Made by a program: the position numbers and the translations under genes
Part shown: positions 46,289-54,731 of the stretch, piece by piece
Layout: every line of letters begins with the position of its first letter
Position numbering within the stretch: position 1 is the stretch's first letter
Notes under the pieces: generated by a model
Databases searched by the model: none
Told to the model about the DNA's origin: nothing
Seen by the model: only the letters and a program-made list of their open reading frames with translations
NCBI RefSeq assembly: GCF_003863365.1
Contig: NZ_RQXT01000032.1
Location: 21,784-85,783 of the forward strand
From: Mesorhizobium tamadayense
Lineage (GTDB): Bacteria > Pseudomonadota > Alphaproteobacteria > Rhizobiales > Rhizobiaceae
Length of the DNA: 64,000 bases
Direction of reading: 5' to 3'

Positions 46289-47437
46289 TCAGCCGCCGAC
46301 ATAATGGCGATGAAAGCGCGAACCCAGGCTGGCAAGAACCTCGTAGCCGATGGTGCCGGCATGCGCGGCCGCGTCGTCGAGACTTTGCGACGGGCCGATG
46401 AGCTCGACGAGCTCGCCTTCGCCCGGCTTGCCGGCCGGAAGCGCTGAAACGTCCAGGATGATCGAATCCATCGATACCCGTCCGACGAAAGGCAGCCGCA
46501 CGCCGTCGAACCAGGCGGCCGAAGCCGCGCGCCGGTGCCAGCCATCGGCATAGCCGAGCGAGATCGTCGCCAGCCTGAGCGGTCCGCGCGCGTGATGGGT
46601 GTGGCCGTAGCCGATGCCGGCGCCGTCTTCGACGCCGCGCGTCTGCGCCACCTTCGCCTGCAGCCGCACCACCGGCAGCATCGGGTTGGTCTCGCTCGGC
46701 GTCGGGTTGATGCCGTAGAGCGCCGCGCCCGGCCGCGCCAGATCGTAGTGGTAGGCCGATCCGAGGAAAATGCCGGACGAATTGGCAAGCGAGGCCGGCG
46801 CCTTGGGCAGTATCTTGCGCAGCCGCTCGAATGCCAGCCGCTGGGCTTCGTTGGCAGGATTGCGCGGCTCATCGGCGCACGCGAGATGGCTCATCACGAA
46901 GCGGATGTCGATGCCGTCGAAAGCGTCCTTCGCGAGCGCCTCGACGTCCTCCCGCGGCACGCCGAGCCGCGACATGCCGCTGTCGACCTGGATCGCGGCC
47001 GGCAGCTTTCGGCCGGCGGCGCGCGCCGCTTCGCGCCAGGCTCTCAACTGGGCGGCGCTGTTGATGACGGGATGCAGTCCGGCCGCGAGCGCCTCCGATT
47101 CGGAGCCCGGCGGCAGGCCGTTGAGGACAAAGATGTCAGGCCCAGGCCCAGGCCCAAGCGCCTTGCGCAGCGCGATGCCCTCGCCGAGCAGCGCGACAAA
47201 GAAGATGTCGCAGCCCTCCTTCATTAGCGCCGATGCCACCGGCGCTGCGCCAAGACCATAGCCGTCGGCCTTGAGCACGCCAGCGCAGCGCACGCCCGCC
47301 AGCCGCGCCTTCAGCCGCCGGTAGTTCTCGCGGATGGCGCCGAGATCGATGGTCAGGATCGCGCCGGCCGCCGCTTCGCTGACCGGCTGGCTGCCGGAGA
47401 CGTCCGCTTTCGGCAAAGGCGCTTTGGCGTCCTTCAT
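46289..47437 (-). CDS. alr: Alanine racemase
   Basis: The 382-residue PLP enzyme interconverts L- and D-alanine. The PLP lysine is Lys56 in 'CAGVLKADGYGLGA', the second catalytic residue is the Tyr in 'GAGIGYGHTHHA', and 'QVDSGMSRLGV' and 'VGRVSMDSIILDVS' are conserved. With dadA downstream it makes a dadX-dadA type catabolic pair, though it may also supply cell-wall D-Ala. The start is uncertain: ATG 47437 lacks a good ribosome-binding site, and an in-frame TTG at 47458 is possible. Confidence 0.9.
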   Translation of the reverse strand: MKDAKAPLPKADVSGSQPVSEAAAGAILTIDLGAIRENYRRLKARLAGVRCAGVLKADGYGLGAAPVASALMKEGCDIFFVALLGEGIALRKALGPGPGPDIFVLNGLPPGSESEALAAGLHPVINSAAQLRAWREAARAAGRKLPAAIQVDSGMSRLGVPREDVEALAKDAFDGIDIRFVMSHLACADEPRNPANEAQRLAFERLRKILPKAPASLANSSGIFLGSAYHYDLARPGAALYGINPTPSETNPMLPVVRLQAKVAQTRGVEDGAGIGYGHTHHARGPLRLATISLGYADGWHRRAASAAWFDGVRLPFVGRVSMDSIILDVSALPAGKPGEGELVELIGPSQSLDDAAAHAGTIGYEVLASLGSRFHRHYVGG

Positions 47438-47506
47438 CGAAGCAATCGCTTCAGACAAGGAGAACCTACGCTTGTCGCGGAGACGCCCGGCTGTCTAAGT
47501 CGGCGC

Positions 47507-47678
47507 TGCCCCTCATCGCCCTGCCGGGCACTTCTCCCCGTATAGTGACGGGGAGAAGTGGCTGGCCACAACCTCGGCGCCTTTCTTGCGACGCTGGAGG
47601 CTGGCGAAGTCGGCGGCGACAGCGCCCCTCTTCCCGTCACTATACGGGGAGAGGATGCCGGCAGGCAGGTGAGGGGCA
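47507..47678. repeat. Inverted-arm intergenic repeat
   Basis: GCGCTGCCCCTCATCGCCCT and CTTCTCCCCGTATAGTGACG on the left are mirrored by CGTCACTATACGGGGAGAGG and GGTGAGGGGCAGCGC on the right, a near-perfect inverted arrangement with a core of about 60 bases. It occupies about half of the gap between alr and rppH. No ORF is supported in the rest of this gap (to 47832). Confidence 0.8.
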
Positions 47679-47832
47679 GCGCTGACGCCCAATTGATGTG
47701 CGGTTGCCATGTGTCATTCATGCCTGCCTCTTGCTTGGGACGCATCGGCGTAAATAGAGCACGATTTCCAGCAGTGTGAACCCGTTTTGCTCAGCCGAAG
47801 ACCACGGCCTGTTGCATCCGCGATACTCGCGG

Positions 47833-48351
47833 CTAGCTGGCTAGGTGCTGGAAGGCCGCCACCACCTGCTCGTAGACCTTGCGCTTGAAAGGCACGACCA
47901 GATCAGGGAGCTCCTGCATCGGCCGCCACGCCCATTGATCGAACTCGGCCGTGTGGCCGCCCGGCGGCGGGTTGATCTCAATCTCGCTCTCGTCGCCCTC
48001 GAAGCGATAGGCGAACCATTTCTGCGTCTGGCCGCGATAGCGGCCTTTGAAGGCGAGGCCGACCAGATGCGGCGGCAGGTCGTAATTGATCCAATGCGGC
48101 GCCTCGGCGAGCAGCGACACGCTGCGCATGCCGGTTTCCTCGTAAAGCTCCCGCTCCGCCGCGGTAAGCGGCTCTTCGCCCTTGTCGATGCCGCCCTGCG
48201 GCATCTGCCAGAGCTTTGTGGTGTCGGAAAACTCGCTGTCCGGTTCGGCGATGCGGTGCCCGATCCAGACCAGCCCGGCACGATTGAGGATCATCAGCCC
48301 GACGCACGGGCGGTAAGGCAATGTCTCGGGATCGATCATTTTCGTGGACAT
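47833..48351 (-). CDS. rppH: RNA pyrophosphohydrolase (Nudix)
   Basis: The 172-residue Nudix hydrolase removes pyrophosphate from mRNA 5' ends and so triggers decay. The Nudix box 'GGIDKGEEPLTAAERELYEE' begins at about residue 53 (GX5EX7REUXEE pattern complete), followed by 'TGMRSV'. N-terminal 'YRPCVGLMILNRAGLVWIG' and C-terminal 'FDQWAWRPMQELPDLVVPFK' are typical of RppH. It begins 17 bases after the deacetylase-fold gene and is probably co-transcribed. Confidence 0.93.
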   Translation of the reverse strand: MSTKMIDPETLPYRPCVGLMILNRAGLVWIGHRIAEPDSEFSDTTKLWQMPQGGIDKGEEPLTAAERELYEETGMRSVSLLAEAPHWINYDLPPHLVGLAFKGRYRGQTQKWFAYRFEGDESEIEINPPPGGHTAEFDQWAWRPMQELPDLVVPFKRKVYEQVVAAFQHLAS

Positions 48352-48368
48352 TCCATGGATCCCCGTGG

Positions 48369-49568
48369 CTAGCCTTTTTGCGGATCGATCGCTACCGCCG
48401 AAATCGGCACGATCTCGATGCCGCGTTTCTTCGCCTCGGCGACCCAGGACGTCACCGTGTCGACGGTGACGTCGAAAGCCGAGCCGATGCCGACGGCCGA
48501 GCCCTTGGCCCGCGCGGTCGCTTCGAGGCTGTCCAGCTTCTTGAGGATTTCGCCGCGATCCTGCACCGCGTCGATCGCCATGTCGCCGGCGACGAACGGC
48601 ACGCCGTCCTTCAGGGCAAGGTCGGGCGCCAGGCTTCGCGCCGACGAGCCGTCGTCGACATAGGCAAGCCCACGCTTGCCGAGTTCGGTCATGAACGGTC
48701 CCATCACATTGGCATCGGCCGAGAAGCGTGCGCCCATATAGTTCATGACGCCGGTATAGTTGGTCGTCCTGGACAGCGCCCAGTGCAGGCGCTTCAGGTT
48801 CTCGTCCGGGCTCGCCGAAACCGTCAGCGTGTTGCGCCCCGGATTGACGTTGGGATAGTCGAACGGCTCTAGCGGTACCTGCATGACGACCTCGTGCCCG
48901 CTCTGGCGTGCCGCCTTCATCCAGCGGTCGATGCTGTTGCCCTGGGGTGCGAAAGCCAGCGTCACCTCGGCCGGCAATTTGGCGATCGCGGCTTGCGTGC
49001 CGGTCTGCGAGACGGCGAGCCCGCCGATGACGATCGCCACGCGCGCGCCGCGCGCGCCGGACCACGGCCGCGCATAGACGTCGAACGGCCGCCTGCCGTC
49101 GGCGGAACGGACCGGCAGCGGACCGGTGTCGCTGGCCTCGATCAGCGCCCTGTCCGGGATATGCGCGACCTTCAGGTTCTGGCCGAGCGTCGAAGGATCG
49201 CGGATGACGATACCGGCCTTTGGCGGACCGTCGCCCTCTTCGGTCTGGACATGGATGATCTGCGGGCCGCCGCTCTTCATCGGCGTGCTGGCGCCGGGTT
49301 TCGCCGTCGCCACCTCAGCCGGCGCCGGCGTCGCCGCCGGTGCCGGCGCCGGGGCCGGCGCCTCGGCCGCCTTCGGCGTCGAAACGGCTATCTCTTCCGG
49401 CTTGCGGAAAGGTCTTTCACGCAAGGCGATCGCGCCGGAAATGCCGACCACGGCGAAGATGACGACCGCCGTGCCAAGCGTGCCGGCGCTGATGCCGCGA
49501 GAGGCAGGGCGCTGAGGCCGGAGCGTCTGTCCGAGCGGGCGCTCGATGTCCTTGCCGATGTCAGCCAA
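48369..49568 (-). CDS. Divergent polysaccharide deacetylase family protein (YibQ-like)
   Basis: The 399-residue protein has a membrane anchor at about residues 29-48 ('LGTAVVIFAVVGISGAIALR'), an Ala/Pro-rich periplasmic linker (about 65-95) and the divergent deacetylase domain (about 170-395) with 'VAIVIGGLAVSQTGTQAAIA', 'LPAEVTLAFAPQGNSIDRWM' and 'YVDDGSS'. The family is COG2861/DUF610, often next to ctpA and envC, as here. Catalytic activity has not been shown for the family as far as I know. It is in an envelope cluster with ctpA and envC. Confidence 0.85.
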   Translation of the reverse strand: MADIGKDIERPLGQTLRPQRPASRGISAGTLGTAVVIFAVVGISGAIALRERPFRKPEEIAVSTPKAAEAPAPAPAPAATPAPAEVATAKPGASTPMKSGGPQIIHVQTEEGDGPPKAGIVIRDPSTLGQNLKVAHIPDRALIEASDTGPLPVRSADGRRPFDVYARPWSGARGARVAIVIGGLAVSQTGTQAAIAKLPAEVTLAFAPQGNSIDRWMKAARQSGHEVVMQVPLEPFDYPNVNPGRNTLTVSASPDENLKRLHWALSRTTNYTGVMNYMGARFSADANVMGPFMTELGKRGLAYVDDGSSARSLAPDLALKDGVPFVAGDMAIDAVQDRGEILKKLDSLEATARAKGSAVGIGSAFDVTVDTVTSWVAEAKKRGIEIVPISAVAIDPQKG

Positions 49569-49774
49569 GCCGCATCCCCAAGCCCGTGGCGCGGCTGATC
49601 GGATCAGTGTAGCGGATCGGATCAGCGCTCACGTGCGAATTCAAACCCTCGGCGCCCCGGCGCCCATCCCGAACCAACATGTCCCCGAATCAAACTGCCG
49701 GAACCTCGCGGTCCCGGCAGCATCGCATCGCTTCGATCGGGCGGCCAGAGCGATATGCCCCGGCCTTCCCGCCT

Positions 49775-51106
49775 TTACTGGTTCAGCACAGCCTTGTCCG
49801 GGTTCGGCGGGAAGGCCGGATCGGTCTTTTGGCCGCGCAGCAGCTGTTCGGCATAGATCAGTTGCAGGTCGTCCTTCGGCTCCGGCGGCACATAGGCGGC
49901 CGAGCCCGAGCCGGTTGTGCCCTCGTCGGCGCCCTTGATGTGGCCCTTGAGGTCCGATTCGCCGCGGGTCAGGTCCCTGCCCTGCAGGTCCGGCGGCAAC
50001 GGCTGCTCGACCTTGATGTCGGGCGTGATGCCCTTGCCCTGGATCGACTTGCCGGATGGCGTGTAATAGAGCGCCGTGGTGAGCCTGAGAGCGCCGTTCT
50101 CGCCGAGCGGGATGATGGTCTGCACCGAGCCCTTGCCGAAGGACTGCGTGCCGACGACGGTCGCGCGGCGCAGGTCCTGCAGCGCGCCGGCGACGATCTC
50201 GGAAGCGCTTGCCGAGCCGCCATTGACCAGCACGATTAGCGGCTTGCCGTTGATGTCGTCATTCTGCTTCGGCTTCGAGTCGAAACGGGTGACATCCTTC
50301 GGATCGCGGCCGCGCGTCGAGACGATCTCGCCGCGCTTGAGGAAGGCGTCCGACACGCTCACCGCCTGGTCGAGCAGGCCGCCCGGATTGAGGCGCAGGT
50401 CGAGCACATAGCCCTTCAGCTTGTCGTTCGGAACCTGCTTCTTGATGGTCTCGATGGCGTTCTCGAGGTCGTCATAGGTCTTTTCGGTGAAGGAGGTGAT
50501 CTTCATGTAGCCGACGTCGTTCTCGACGCGGAACTTGACCGCCTTGACCTTGATGATGTCGCGCACCACCGTCAGCTCGATCGGCTTGTCGGCGCCCTGG
50601 CGCAGGATGGTGAGCTTGATCGGTGTGTTGACCGGGCCGCGCATCTTCTCGACCGCGTCGTTGAGGGTCAGCCCGCGCACCTCCTCACCGTCGATCTTGG
50701 CGATGTAGTCGCCGGCAAGCACGCCCGCCTTGGCGGCCGGCGTGTCGTCGATCGGCGTGATCACCTTGACGAGGTCGTTCTCCATCGTGACCTCGATGCC
50801 GAGGCCGCCGAACTCGCCCTTGGTCTGCACGCGCATGTCCTGCGCCTGCTCGGCGTTCATGTAGGAGGAGTGCGGGTCGAGCGAGGCGAGCATGCCGTTG
50901 ATGGCGTTCTCGACCAGCGACTTGTCGTCCGGCGGCGTCACATATTGCGCGCGCACCCGCTCGAAGATGTCGCCGAAGATCGCCAGCTGCTTGTAAGTCT
51001 CGGAACCCGCAGCGTTCGCCGCCGAGCCGGGCGCGCCATAGACCAGGCTCATTGCCGAAGCGCCCATCAGCGCGCCGGCAAAAAGAAGCGACAGTTTCCG
51101 CATCAT
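49775..51106 (-). CDS. ctpA: Carboxy-terminal processing protease
   Basis: The 443-residue S41 protease has a signal peptide (residues 1 to about 32), a PDZ domain at about 100-185 ('GLGIEVTMENDLVKVITPID') and a catalytic domain with Ser300 ('NGGSASASEIVAG') and Lys325 ('GTQSFGKGSVQ'), the 25-residue spacing of this family. It acts in the periplasm on proteins at their C-termini, often peptidoglycan hydrolases or their regulators. The first ATG (51106) follows AAGGACGTGAA and lies one base after the envC stop, so the two are coupled. Confidence 0.93.
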   Translation of the reverse strand: MMRKLSLLFAGALMGASAMSLVYGAPGSAANAAGSETYKQLAIFGDIFERVRAQYVTPPDDKSLVENAINGMLASLDPHSSYMNAEQAQDMRVQTKGEFGGLGIEVTMENDLVKVITPIDDTPAAKAGVLAGDYIAKIDGEEVRGLTLNDAVEKMRGPVNTPIKLTILRQGADKPIELTVVRDIIKVKAVKFRVENDVGYMKITSFTEKTYDDLENAIETIKKQVPNDKLKGYVLDLRLNPGGLLDQAVSVSDAFLKRGEIVSTRGRDPKDVTRFDSKPKQNDDINGKPLIVLVNGGSASASEIVAGALQDLRRATVVGTQSFGKGSVQTIIPLGENGALRLTTALYYTPSGKSIQGKGITPDIKVEQPLPPDLQGRDLTRGESDLKGHIKGADEGTTGSGSAAYVPPEPKDDLQLIYAEQLLRGQKTDPAFPPNPDKAVLNQ

Positions 51107-51107
51107 T

Positions 51108-52442
51108 TCACGTCCTTCCAGAAAATCGGTCCGCCCACCAGGGGTTCGGATCGACGGGTTTTCCATCTTTGCGGAACTCCACATAGAGTTCCGGCGTCGC
51201 ATTTCCATTCTGCGAGGCCGAGGTGCTTGCCACCCGCGCCTCTCCCATCGCGCCGACCGGTTCTCCTGCGAGCACCGACTGGCCAGTCGCGACGCTGATT
51301 CTGCTCATCCCCGCCAGGACGACATGATACCCATCGCCCGCATTGAGGATCAAGAGTTGACCATAGGAGCGAAACGGCCCCGCATAAAGCACATTTCCAT
51401 CCGCCGGCGCGGTGACGATGGCTCCCGATTGTGTCGCAACCATGTCGCCCTGCATCATTGCGCCATTGCCGTCGTCGGCCCCGAAGCGCCTTTTGATCTT
51501 GCCGATGACCGGCAGCGCGATCTGGCCCTGCAGCGCCGCGAACGGAGCGGCAGCGGCCAAACGGTTGCCCTCCGGCACCGGCGGCGCGGCAAGGTCCGTG
51601 GTGGACGCCGTCGTGTCGCCATCGGCCGATTTCTGCTCGGCCGCCTTGGCCAGGTCGGCCGCCTTGCGCGCCTTGTCGGCCTCGAGCGAAGCGATGAGGT
51701 CCTTGAGGCTGCTGGCCTTGGCCGCCAGCTGCTGCGAGCGCTGCTGCTCGGCGGTCAAAGCCGCTTCGGTATCGGCCTGCAGCTTCCGCTTGGCTTCGAG
51801 CAGCATGGTCAGCCGCTTCTTTTCCGCCGTCTGCTCGGTGACGGCGGCGCTGAGCCGCCCTCGTTCGGCCTCGATCGAGGCCGTCACCCGGGACTGTTCC
51901 TTGAGATCGGCGAGCAGCCTGTCGGTCTGCTGGCGCAGTTCAGGCACCACGGCGCCGAGCAGGATGGCGCTGCGCACCGACGACAGCGCGTCCTCCGGCT
52001 TGACCAGGATCGCCGGCGGCGGGTTGAGCCCCATGCGCTGCAGGGCGCCGAGCACCTCGGCGAGCACGTCGCGACGCGCCACCAGCGAGGCGTGCAGCTT
52101 CTCTTCCTCGGCCTTCAGCCCTTCCAGCTTGGCGCCGATGTCCTCGATGTCCTGGCCGAGCTTCTGCTCGGTCATCGCCGACTGGATCAGCGCCGCGCTG
52201 ATCGAGGCATGGTCCTTCTTGACCGTCGCGACATCGGCGGCGAGCTTGGCCAGCCGCTCGGAGGATAAGGTGATTTCCTTGGAGACCTGCTCGTATTCGG
52301 CCCGGCTCTGGTCGGGGTCCGGCGCGACATCGAGCGTGTTTTCCGCCGCCTGAGCCGACCCGAGCGCCATCAGCGCGGCGACAAGTGTCAAGCCGCGGCG
52401 GCTGCGCCAGGCGCGCGTTCTCGAATTCCAGCCTTCAGACAT
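51108..52442 (-). CDS. EnvC-like murein hydrolase activator (degenerate LytM)
   Basis: The 444-residue protein has a signal peptide (to about residue 32), a long coiled coil (about 45-270) and a C-terminal M23/LytM fold (about 310-440) with 'GAIVTAPADGNVLYAGPFRS' and 'GQLLILNAGDGYHVVLAGMS'. The zinc ligands of active LytM enzymes (HXXXD and HXH) are missing: the first site reads 'GAMMQGDMV'. This is what activators of amidases such as EnvC look like. Located before ctpA, it fits a daughter-cell separation role at the septum. Confidence 0.88.
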   Translation of the reverse strand: MSEGWNSRTRAWRSRRGLTLVAALMALGSAQAAENTLDVAPDPDQSRAEYEQVSKEITLSSERLAKLAADVATVKKDHASISAALIQSAMTEQKLGQDIEDIGAKLEGLKAEEEKLHASLVARRDVLAEVLGALQRMGLNPPPAILVKPEDALSSVRSAILLGAVVPELRQQTDRLLADLKEQSRVTASIEAERGRLSAAVTEQTAEKKRLTMLLEAKRKLQADTEAALTAEQQRSQQLAAKASSLKDLIASLEADKARKAADLAKAAEQKSADGDTTASTTDLAAPPVPEGNRLAAAAPFAALQGQIALPVIGKIKRRFGADDGNGAMMQGDMVATQSGAIVTAPADGNVLYAGPFRSYGQLLILNAGDGYHVVLAGMSRISVATGQSVLAGEPVGAMGEARVASTSASQNGNATPELYVEFRKDGKPVDPNPWWADRFSGRT

Positions 52443-52590
52443 CAGGCCTCGACTCTATCCGCCGCTTCGTTAACGAACCATCAACCATGTTGGCGCACCC
52501 GCAACAACTGTGATGTCGGGCCAATGAGGCGGAAATCCGTGCAAGCGGACGTGATCCCCAGCTTTCGGGAGTCATATCGCGAACGATGCC

Positions 52591-53073
52591 TCAAGAGCGA
52601 TGATAGGGGTGTCCGGACAGAATGGTGGCGACGCGATAGAGCTGTTCGCCGAGCATGACGCGCACCAGCTGATGCGGCCAGGTCAGCGCCCCGAACGACA
52701 GCACAATATCGGCCTGCTCGCGCAAGGATTTGTCGTGGCCGTCGGCGCCGCCGATCGCGATGACCAGCGCCTTGCGGCCGCCGTCGCGCAATTGGCCGAT
52801 GCGGGACGCCAGATCCTCGGAGGACAGTGCCTTGCCGCGTTCGTCGAGCAGGAACAGCACGGTGCCCTGCTGCAACTGACCTTGCAGCTTCTGGCCCTCC
52901 TCGCGGCGGCGGTCGTCGGCGCTTTGGCCGCGGCTCTCGGGGGTCTCGACAATGCCGGCAAATTCCAGCCCGACCGCAGGCCCGCTCTTGGCGAAGCGCT
53001 CGAAATAGCGGTCGGCGAGTTCTCTCTCGGGGCCGGACTTCATCCGGCCCACGGCATGAACGGTGATCTTCAT
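52591..53073 (-). CDS. rlmH: 23S rRNA pseudouridine(1915)-N3 methyltransferase
   Basis: The 160-residue SPOUT methyltransferase modifies pseudouridine 1915 of 23S rRNA in helix 69. 'MKITVHAVGRMKSGPERELA' at the start, 'LLDERGKALSSEDLASRIGQ' in the middle and 'AIGGADGHDKSLREQADIVL' near the SAM-binding knot are all conserved, with the closing 'LYRVATILSGHPYHR'. It follows rsfS in the same direction, with a gap of about 60 bases. Confidence 0.95.
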   Translation of the reverse strand: MKITVHAVGRMKSGPERELADRYFERFAKSGPAVGLEFAGIVETPESRGQSADDRRREEGQKLQGQLQQGTVLFLLDERGKALSSEDLASRIGQLRDGGRKALVIAIGGADGHDKSLREQADIVLSFGALTWPHQLVRVMLGEQLYRVATILSGHPYHRS

Positions 53074-53134
53074 CCTCGCCTCGGCGAGCCCTCGATCGAC
53101 GCCCGACCGGAACGGTCACGGCATGCGATACGGC

Positions 53135-53602
53135 TCAGTGCAAGGTCTCTTCCTCGAGGTCCGGCGCCTGCCACATCTTTTCGAGATTGTAGAATTCGCG
53201 GACTTCGGGACGGAAGACATGGACGATGATGTCGCCCGAATCGATCAGGACCCAGTCGGCGCTGGCCAGCCCCTCGACGCGCGCCGTGCCGAGACCGGCA
53301 TCCTTGAGCGCCTTGAGGAGATGATCGGCGACAGCCGAGACATGACGGTGCGATCGGCCCGAGGCGATGACCATATAGTCGCCGAGGCTCGATTTTCCCT
53401 GGATGTCGATTGAGACGATATTTTCGGCCTTGGAGTCTTCCAGACTGGCAAGGACTGTGTCGATGGCGAGGGACGCAGCATCGCTTCCGCTGATCCCGGC
53501 CGGCGAAGGCACGATATCGGCCTTCTTCCGCAGTGCTGTTCTCAGTGTGTTTCCTTTCCCAACAAGAACAACCAAATCACCCGGCAAATCAGGTGACACC
53601 AC
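53135..53602 (-). CDS. rsfS: Ribosomal silencing factor
   Basis: The RsfS/Iojap protein binds L14 and blocks subunit joining during starvation. The core (about residues 45-150) has 'LEDSKAENIVSIDIQGKSSL', 'GDYMVIASGRSHRHVSAVAD', 'WVLIDSGDIIVHVFRPEVRE' and 'FYNLEKMW', all family-typical. The GTG at 53602 gives 155 residues, about 40 longer than the usual protein; shorter starts exist inside (TTG near 53590, or a non-ATG codon after AAAGGA near 53545), so the N-terminus is uncertain. Confidence 0.9.
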   Translation of the reverse strand: MVSPDLPGDLVVLVGKGNTLRTALRKKADIVPSPAGISGSDAASLAIDTVLASLEDSKAENIVSIDIQGKSSLGDYMVIASGRSHRHVSAVADHLLKALKDAGLGTARVEGLASADWVLIDSGDIIVHVFRPEVREFYNLEKMWQAPDLEEETLH

Positions 53603-53754
53603 TTAGATAGGCAGAGTTCCGTTGCAGTTTCAAGACGGGCCGGCCTATCGGTGCCAACGCGGCCCCTCTTCGTTGGGTTCCGCACTCCCGAAAAAATCGG
53701 AACCCATTACGCTTGGCACGGGTTATCGGCTCATTGACCAATGGGGACTTTTCC

Positions 53755-54606
53755 ATGCCGACCGACCCGCAAAGCGCCCTCCTCACCGTCCAGGCCGGGC
53801 TTGCCCAGCTCAGCACGCTCATCGTCTCCTATTCCTTCTCGGCGATCGGCGCCATCATCCTTCTGATTGTCGGCTATTTCGTCGCCGGCCTTGCCGAGCG
53901 CTCGATCTTCGCCGGCCTCGGCCACATCCACGGCTTCGACGCGACGCTTCGCCATTTCTTCTCGAAGATCGTCCGCTACGCCATCCTGATTCTCGTCGTC
54001 ATCATGGTGCTCGGCCAGTTCGGCGTGCAGACAGCCTCCATCATCGCCGCCATCGGCGCCATCGGCCTGGCCATCGGACTGGCGTTGCAGGGCACGCTGC
54101 AGAACATAGCCGCCGGCATCATGCTTTTGGCGCTGCGGCCGTTCCGCATCGGCGAACATGTCGAGGTCGGCTCGATTGCCGGCTCGGTCGAGGAGATCGG
54201 GCTGTTCGCGACCAAGCTGCGCACTGTCGATGGCGTCTATATCCTGGCGCCCAACCAGACGCTGTGGAACCAGCCGGTGCGCAACTTCACCCGCAACGGC
54301 GTCAGGCGCTGCGACATCAGCTTGAGCATCGGCTCATGGAACGACATCGACCGCGGGCAAAAGACGCTGCTTGCCATCGCCAATGCCGAGAAGCGCATCC
54401 GGCGCGAACCGGCGCCGATCGCTTTCATCGCGAACCTCGGCGAGAGCACGGTCTCGCTGACCTTGCGCTACTGGACGTCGGCTGCCGATTACTTCGCCAC
54501 CCAGATCGACATGACCAAACGCGCCAAGCAGGCCTTCGACAACGAAGGCATTTCGATCCCGCTGCCGCCGCCCGAGCTGCCGGACGCGGAGGCTCGCAAG
54601 CAGTAG
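53755..54606 (+). CDS. Small-conductance mechanosensitive channel (MscS)
   Basis: The 283-residue channel has three membrane helices, the pore helix being 'AAIGAIGLAIGLALQGTLQN' (about residues 95-114) with the Gly/Ala pattern of MscS TM3. The beta domain has 'LRPFRIGEHVEVGSIAGSVE' and 'GLFATKLRTVDGVYILAPNQ'. It releases solutes on hypo-osmotic shock. The ATG at 53755 is chosen because the upstream in-frame extension overlaps the shared promoter region. It is on the plus strand inside an otherwise minus-strand block. Confidence 0.9.
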   Translation: MPTDPQSALLTVQAGLAQLSTLIVSYSFSAIGAIILLIVGYFVAGLAERSIFAGLGHIHGFDATLRHFFSKIVRYAILILVVIMVLGQFGVQTASIIAAIGAIGLAIGLALQGTLQNIAAGIMLLALRPFRIGEHVEVGSIAGSVEEIGLFATKLRTVDGVYILAPNQTLWNQPVRNFTRNGVRRCDISLSIGSWNDIDRGQKTLLAIANAEKRIRREPAPIAFIANLGESTVSLTLRYWTSAADYFATQIDMTKRAKQAFDNEGISIPLPPPELPDAEARKQ

Positions 54607-54607
54607 G

Positions 54608-54713
54608 CCACGATCCCTAAAAAGTCGCAGACTTTTCGGAGAAGATCATGGTTCAAAAACAAACCTTCGAGCAATTCCAGGAAAAGCGTGAAGCGGTTTT
54701 CTGTCCGGATTGC
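54608..54713. repeat. Two palindromic intergenic repeats
   Basis: First unit: CCACGATC (54608-54615) and GATCATGG (54644-54651) flank AAAAGTC-GCA-GACTTTT (54620-54636), a hairpin of the class at 21817-21860. Second unit: GCAATTCCAGGAAAAGCGTG from 54671 to CCGGATTGC at 54713, a copy of the repeat at 19558-19601 and 40983-41025. Both lie between mscS and the MFS gene, which converge. Confidence 0.75.
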
Positions 54714-54731
54714 AAAGCGAAATCCAACGGC

